A stretch of DNA of 64,000 nt from NCBI RefSeq assembly GCF_030272615.1, contig NC_081410.1, positions 221,023,415 to 221,087,414 of the forward strand, given 5' to 3'. The notes beneath the pieces are model-generated. The model made no database searches. It was not told the DNA's origin and saw only the letters and a program-made list of their open reading frames with translations. The stretch is from Cryptomeria japonica (lineage: Eukaryota > Streptophyta > Pinopsida > Cupressales > Cupressaceae). This document shows, in pieces, positions 57,433 through 64,000 of the stretch. The number at the start of each line of letters is the position of its first letter. The stretch's first letter is position 1. The position numbers and the translations under genes were made by a program.

Positions 57433-58005
57433 TATATCTTTATTCCAGGTTCTTATGGTATTGGCAGTGGTACATTCCTTATGTAGCCTACAAATATGAT
57501 TCAAGCACATTTTTAATTGCAAGTAATGTGGATCAAAAGGTACTAGGAAGAATGTTGGTGTCATTGCTTTAGTTGGCAAGGGAGGGTGCGCATGCTGATT
57601 GCCAAAATATTCGGCTTCATTCCTACATTTCATTCTGGCTCAAGAGCTGGACTCATTTCACTTTAAGTTGACAATCACTGTAGTGCATTTCTCTTCTACA
57701 AGGTGAATTAAAATTTCAACAGATTCTATACATTCCTAAATGCAAATGTGTAATTTAGTTCACCAGTAGATGCCAAATGAACTGTTCTTCCCTGTATTTA
57801 GGACATATAATAAATAAAAAATATTTTCTAAATCTTTCAAATCCTTTAACTATTATCAGCAAGGAAGTCAGATGGATGTGTTGATTGGAGTCTTGGATAA
57901 GTGAACCCTATTATGGTCATAGACATCAAGGGATGCCTGTTTTAAAATAGTTTTGGTGCTGGGTCGTATTGTAAGCTCCAAATGAGGACATGAGCACCTA
58001 AAATG

Positions 58006-58535
58006 GTCTCTTTGTTATTACTGTTTTTCATACCACAAAGGGGAGTATATTGTGGTTAAGCTGGCACTGTGAGGAAATTGGCATCCATAACCCATTGCTT
58101 GAAAAATGCACTTATCATTTAGTTGATTGCGTGCAGCGGCAAGAGAAGTGTAATGTTATAAAGTGAAAGGGTTTGCCGCCTTTGTGTCAAGAGATTGACT
58201 CCAAGGAGCATTTATTTTTTCGATTTCTATTCTACTATGAAATCCATGGGAGATACTAGTGTCTATGCAAACTCTTGGGTCTCTTTGTTGTTAGTGCTCT
58301 TCATAACATAAATGGTAGTATATGGTGACTAAGCTGGAATTGTGAGGAAACAGGCATTCATAGCCCAGTGCTTAAAAGATGAATTGCTCATTTCGTCAAC
58401 TGCATGCAGCAGCAAGAAAAGTGAAACATTATAGACTGAAAGGGTGTTCTACCTTAGTGTCAAAGATTGAGTCTAAGGAGGATTTTATATTTTGATGTCC
58501 AGTTTACAATGAAATCCATGGGAGATACCATTGTC
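58006..58535. repeat. 273-bp imperfect tandem duplication
   Basis: A unit starting GTCTCTTTGTT and containing AAATCCATGGGAGATAC near its end occurs at 58006-58278 and 58279-58535, with many substitutions and small indels. No coding content was recognised. Confidence 0.85.
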
Positions 58536-60264
58536 TATCGAAAGATTTTGGTGGTTATCTAGCCACTTTCTTCTGCTGCCTTGATGCAAGATGGTTGGTC
58601 TTTTTTCTTCCCAAGTTCGTCACTTTCAAGCATAGATATCTTTGTGGTGGTCCTAGATGTACCATATTGATTATTCCTTTCAACTCATCATATGTTTTAG
58701 AGGCATTTAGACATCTTGGATACTATTGGTTCACATATAGAAGGAGATAGATTGGTGAACCGTGAGACATTGCTTATCCTTGCAATCTATTGAGACTAAG
58801 TTTCCTCAGTACCCTAGCTTTGTATTCCACTGGTTGTGTCTCAATCTCTTCTCAACATTGAAGACCCTCTAACACCCATCTTTCATCACATACATTTTGG
58901 GGATAGGCTTGCATTACCAATTTCTTCTCTAATGTAATGTCTGCATTTTAGGGTTGTCTTACAGTGTGTAATGCTCCCATTTTCAGATTCTCTTGCTTTG
59001 CAGTTGGCACTAACTTTCTGGGTTTTTATCAACTTGTTTAGAGGAGTAATTTATGTTACCAATGAACTGTCCCCTTTTTTTGTAAAAACCCCAGTTCTTG
59101 CCCTAAATCACCATTTCTATGTAAAACTACAAATGGAGCAAGATGCCTACCTGATTGAGATCCTGCAATAGGTTAGGAAACCATTGAAGTGTATCTAAAC
59201 GATAATTTAAATCTTCTAAAAAGGATAATTAAACAAAAATTCTTTATACCTAGGGTTAGATACATTAACTTAATCATAGTTATGTCTAATTCCTTATTGG
59301 AACTCAACCATAAGAGAGTGGGAGTAAGGAGGAATGATAAGGTGTCCAAGAGATCCTCTACCCTAGGCCCAAGAACGGAGTGAAAGCCAGAGCCCCCTTG
59401 GCCTCATGGGACCATAGTCTACCTAGTGAGGTATCCTATCATCGTTCTCCTTCATCACTTCCATCCTTATCCTTGTTCTTGTGATTGGATTTCCCCTTTA
59501 AGTCTATTTCTCCCAAATTAAACATGTCTTGTGGGGTTAGGCTGAGAATGTAACTGTGTTCCTTAACTCCTACATGTAAGGGCTCTCAAAGTCCTAGACG
59601 CCACTTTGGTCGTGCTATAACGGCCTTCTTATGAGCCCCTCATCACCCCTTCATTACATCTCATACCCTTCCTTACAAGAATTTATTTCTAAACATACCT
59701 AATTATTCTCTTAAGTTGTGTATTACATATTCACAATGAGTAAAGAATACCATGAATATATCACGCATGTTTATGTCTAGTTAATATAGTTATAAGTTTC
59801 TAAGACAACTGAGTCATTAACTGACATTGTTAATTCTAGTTGTTGTTATTCTTAACTCCTGTGGATCTAATGATTAATTTCAGAATAATCATGCTTAAAG
59901 CATAGCCTAAATCTTACAAGTAATTCGGACTTCTTTCCTTTCTCTTGATTGGAACTGTTGCTGTCCTAACCACCGCTGTTGCTGTCCTAACCACTGCTGT
60001 TGCTGACTGAATTTAATCTCCTACTGTCTTTGATGGATAATGGAATCTGCTTGCCTCTTTATTGTTTCTGATTTTCTCCCTTATCTGAATTAATTAGCTA
60101 TCTCTGTCCTTAATTACTGTCTTTGCTTAATTACATTCACTGATGTCTTATTTGATAATAAGATCACTCCTCAATAACAATTACATATGCCTTGATTGCT
60201 GTCTTTCTGAAGTTGTGATTTTCAATTAATTTTTGATCCTTGGTCCTCCTCTCTATCACCCCCG
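58536..60264 (+). other. Repeat-like sequence without recognised gene
   Basis: A 24-bp tandem unit (GCTGTTGCTGTCCTAACCAC) is repeated two to three times at about 59958-60005. Sequence near 59390-59680 resembles LTR or leader DNA in the minus direction. No gene is supported. Confidence 0.35.
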
Positions 60265-60676
60265 TCCTCCTTTCTTATATCTTTCAGTGTGAGGGAGAGG
60301 TCACACCTCTTCATCATGTATGCCCTTTGGCAAGAGACATACCCTTTTCACCATTAGCACCCTTTAAAGGAGTGCAACTCTTCATTATATCTGCCCTTTG
60401 AAAGGGACACAACCTTTCATGATCATATCTGCACTTCTGATTCCCAAATTATCCCCCTCTCAAACGAGGTTCTCTTCTCCCTTTTATATCTCATGTTTGA
60501 GGGAGTCACAACTTTTCATTCCATGTCTTTTGAACATTCATTAACTTAATTAAATTTTAATTATATTTAATTATATTCTTTTATATTTTAATTTTAATTT
60601 TATTTTTATTCTTTTGAATTTTAATTTTATTATTATTATTTACCATTAAATTCTATTTCAAAGTGGGGACATTATA
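60265..60676 (-). repeat. LTR-like repeat, copy 2, inverted relative to 28630
   Basis: The reverse complement starts TATAATGTCCCCACTTTG and follows the repeat at 28630 through the TATA-like region and the hairpin leader (AGAGGTGTGACCTCT). It has one copy of the starting unit where the other has three. Confidence 0.75.
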
Positions 60677-62660
60677 GTTATTTCCGGCTTTTGGTGTGCT
60701 CTCCAAGAATCTTGGAGAGGCCATCTATTTTTAGAAAGACACCCAATTGGCCTCATTTATCAGTCTTCATCATCAGGATCACTTCAGTGTGATCATTTTT
60801 CGATTTCGATGCTTTCTAGCACTTTTTACAAAATTGGTGCATTAGTAGTTTATTTCATAGTTTGTAAACTTTGCGAGTGCTCTCTGAGTTGCCGAGTACT
60901 CTATTTTTTTTGTTGGGCGTGTTTTCACAAGTTTAACTCGTGTTTTTATAGCTGCAAGAAAACATGGGCCAAAATATTGACCCAGGCAAAATGTATTTTG
61001 CACATGTTTTTGCTATAAAACCATGCATTTTATCTTTCAAGATACCAATTTTTAATTTAATACATTTTGTAATAGAATTTCACAAAAAAATATTTCTTTA
61101 AGAGATTTTAATTTTAAGTACTTTCTAAGTTGCTGAGTTGAAAATTTTGGGCTTGCCGAGTACTCTTATGGTTTATTTTATTTATTTTTGCTAAGGAGGC
61201 TTAATTTATATATAAATATTTTACAAGTACCTTAGTGCTATGGCTTGTTGGAACCAGGACGAAATTTTCTAAATCATGGATGCATTAAATGGTGACCGTG
61301 TTGTGAAATTTTCACTATTTTAATTAAAAAGTCATTTTTTGAGCTAAATGGAATATAAAATTAAAAAGGTGAATTTTTAAATTGGACTTTGGTTTGTGCG
61401 CCTAAATGAAGGAAAAATGAAATGTTTTAATGTCAATTAAAGTCAAATTTTTATCTTGGGCATGGTGTTTGGGAGACAAGGACTTAATAAAATATTATTT
61501 TAATTCTCCACTTTGCCGTTGGATTTTGGAAAGTATAAAATTGATATTTGGAGCTCATTTTGGTTATGCTTGCATGAACTTTCTTGGGAGAAGGAAAATT
61601 GTGGTTTTTGCAGAAGCTCTTGGAAGATGAAAAACTTCCTTGGGAACATATTCTTTGAGGGTGAGAGATCTCTCCAGGGTGATATGCTGATATGCTGTTA
61701 GTCTTGCTCAAAGGAAAAGCTTGGTATTCAATGCTAGTGATTTTGTGAAGATTTGGGTTTTGGTTTGGTGGAAAAGATGAAGATATATATGGTTTTCTAG
61801 ATCAGACAATTGCATTTTGTGGTTTTCTTTTTGGGGTTTGGTCTCTTTTGCAGGTTCTTCCTTAATTAGTTGCCCATTCTTTTTCTTCATGCTTGGCGTC
61901 CCAAAGATGATTATGGAGTCAAAGGGTTTAAGGATTTGATTTTGGGTATTGTTCTATCTTTATTTTGAAGATTTGGGCACTCTCTTTGTAGCAGTTGTGA
62001 GGATTTTGAAGTGATTTTATGATTTAGTAGAGCAAATCACCCTACTTTATGTTAGCGTTCAACTAGGAAATGTTTGAAATTGCCTCAATGCAGATTTTGG
62101 GCCATGTTTGGGTTATGTTGTGTATGTTTTAAGGTGCTAGGCCTGCAATCCTCTTAAATGATGAAATGAAGGCTTAACTAGTCAGTTGGAAGGTCAAAAG
62201 AAGAGTTTTGTACCCATCAGCCCTGCCAAAGGGGCACATTTCAGCTTCAGCAAATTGTGAACATAGATTTTTCTGCCAGTTGGAAGTATTGTAGTCATTA
62301 CCTGAGCAATGAAGGAGGTTTTGAGTTAATTCTGGAAGCACTTTATATAGAGAAAGGCATTGAGACTAACCCAGGAGTGACAAATCATCTTAGAGGATAG
62401 TGCAAAAAGCTACAGCAGAACCTTATTGCTATTGTACAGGTGTTTGAAGTCGGTCCCAGTGGTGTTATATGCTGCAAAATTCCTTTCTGAGCACTCTAGT
62501 GGTGTTAATTTCAATCGGGAAGGGACATATTAGTGTTTTTCAAGTACCAAGTGAGAATCATTGCTGCTGTTTGTGAACTGATCATAACAGAGGCTATTTC
62601 CAGATCTGCAATATTCAAATAGGCTATCTATTGAGGTACTTTTTGAAGAGCACATGGTTA
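60677..62660 (+). other. Sequence without recognised gene
   Basis: TTGCCGAGTACTCT appears near 60890 and again near 61155, hinting at an old repeat. No gene, RNA gene or exon with good splice sites was found. Confidence 0.3.
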
Positions 62661-64000
62661 TAATGAGAGAGGTCGGGGGGGGTGAATCAGTATACAATGA
62701 ATTTTACGAACCTAAACTTTATTAATTATATTAGCACATTATTCACTATCCTTCAACAATCATGCACATAGAAAAAACACAATAACATACTGTTTTACGT
62801 GGAAACCCAAATGGGAGAAAATCACGGCAAATTATTGCTTTTATACAATTGTTCTTTACAATGTTTGTAAGCACCAACCCCTAAGTTTGTTTGTGAGCAC
62901 CAACCCACTGGAAGCACTGACTCCCACTTCTGAATTTGTAGGCAACTCCCACAACTGAGCACCAACTCCCACAACTGAGCACCAACTCAGCAAGCGACAC
63001 CAATGTCTTATTTAATAGGCACCAACCTACAAATTCTTCAATGGATGATAGATACTATTTCTCTCCACAAATCTGATTATATTTCCTTCTCCAATCTACT
63101 ATTATTATGAGTCAATGAACAAGTCACAGAATTGAATACAATCTCCTCATAAAACTCCTATAAATCTGCCATACTATTTCTCACAACCTTTACTTAAATA
63201 TACTTCATGATGCTGCTCCAAAGTCTGATTTATCTCTGCATGAAATCCTTCTTCACAAGTCTGATAATATATTCATAATGATGCTCAGAGTCTAAATAAA
63301 TCTGCTAAATCTGATTATAAACCTGCCATGAAGTGTTCAAACTTCATATATATCTGATATAAGTTTCTCTATATTGTCTTTGTTTTATTTTCTTTTATTG
63401 CCTTTATCATTCAACTCTTACATCTTTTTTTGAAGACACACTCTTCTCAAGACCTTACTCCCTTTTATATTTTAAATGACCTCATGAAAGGATACAATAC
63501 TTCAATGTAGATGCAACCATTTGAATGATTGTCTTTTAATAACAAATTATAATATATCTCTCACATACTTTTATTCATAATTTCATACACACCACTTAAA
63601 TATGTTCTTTCATTTCAATTACTCCACTCATCTCATTCATTACTCTCCACTACTTCCTCCTTTATATATTCCTATCTCCAAATAAAATGATGCATCTGTT
63701 TGAATAGAGACCTCTTTCCATAGACACGTAACCTTTGTCATGAAATGATTATTGCCTTAACTAATGTTTATCGAGGCTTTTATTGAGTTCCTTGCTAACA
63801 ATATAACTTTTCAATTCTTTCATATATGAATTATTATGTTTAATTATAAACCTGGGAGCTACATATTATAACTTTAGTCGCAGTCCATGATCAAACAAAT
63901 CTGAACATATCTGAGATCGCTGCTTAACATTTGATAAAACAAACCACCACTTCTAATTGCTGTTTGCTTTTTGTTTATTACTTAGCTTCTACTGCTGGGT
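62661..64000. repeat. LTR-like repeat running off the window
   Basis: A purine run GAGAGAGGTCGGGGGGGG before TGAATCA at about 62670-62690, then TTTTACGTGGAAACCC near 62795, features often seen at the ends of plant LTR elements. Short repeats of GAGCACCAACTCC follow at about 62880-63000. No gene. The boundary is not in the window. Confidence 0.4.

Noticed and set aside
57019-64000. Next exon of the AAA ATPase
   Set aside because: I looked for a splice acceptor followed by codons for an IDGF-type continuation and for sensor 1 and saw none; the exon probably lies beyond the window.

Overview
The window looks like nuclear DNA of a seed plant with a very large, repeat-filled genome, most likely a conifer or other gymnosperm. 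The reasons are three short, well-conserved exons of one host gene separated by introns of about 21.8 and 22.8 kb, and introns packed with old and nested retroelements whose coding regions have decayed. The species cannot be told from the sequence.

Host gene: a plus-strand AAA-type ATPase is the only host gene I can support. Its Walker A exon (12094-12137), an exon ending in Walker B (33987-34118) and the next exon (56941-57018) join in frame with GT/AG splice sites. Earlier and later exons were not found, so the gene runs past both edges and most of the window is its introns.

Layout: 1-6071 holds a decayed Ty1/copia element with its 3' LTR, followed by intron-like DNA. 7782-11068 is a hAT transposon with 8-bp target duplication, terminal inverted repeats and a minus-strand BED/hAT transposase broken by one frameshift. 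Then comes exon 1 and a stretch of degenerate repeats. 17058-27090 is a complete, fairly young Ty3/gypsy element on the minus strand: 258-bp LTRs with three differences, TGGAG target duplication, a tRNA-Asp-type primer site, gag-pol, and an extra ORF between pol and the 3' LTR. It sits 7 bp from a 3.1-kb foldback element (27098-30210) whose arms carry a string of hairpins. 30211-33700 has more repeats and a minus-strand gypsy zinc-knuckle/protease remnant. After exon 2, 37990-50510 is a LINE cut in two by an 8.7-kb insertion (41074-49784). That insertion carries a long minus-strand gene of unknown function, a 17-copy hairpin array about 174 bp in period, no visible reverse transcriptase and no visible LTR pair. 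50510-64000 has an intact unknown 229-codon ORF, palindromic EcoRV-type repeats, local duplications, exon 3 and LTR-like sequence at the right edge.

Most noteworthy: (1) the unclassified 8.7-kb element with its hairpin array; (2) the foldback hairpin array, in which the outer clamps are fixed while the inner stems change completely yet stay self-complementary; (3) two unrelated elements carrying look-alike accessory proteins, each broken by one in-frame stop; (4) stop codons in the young gypsy element that all fit C-to-T change at methylatable sites.
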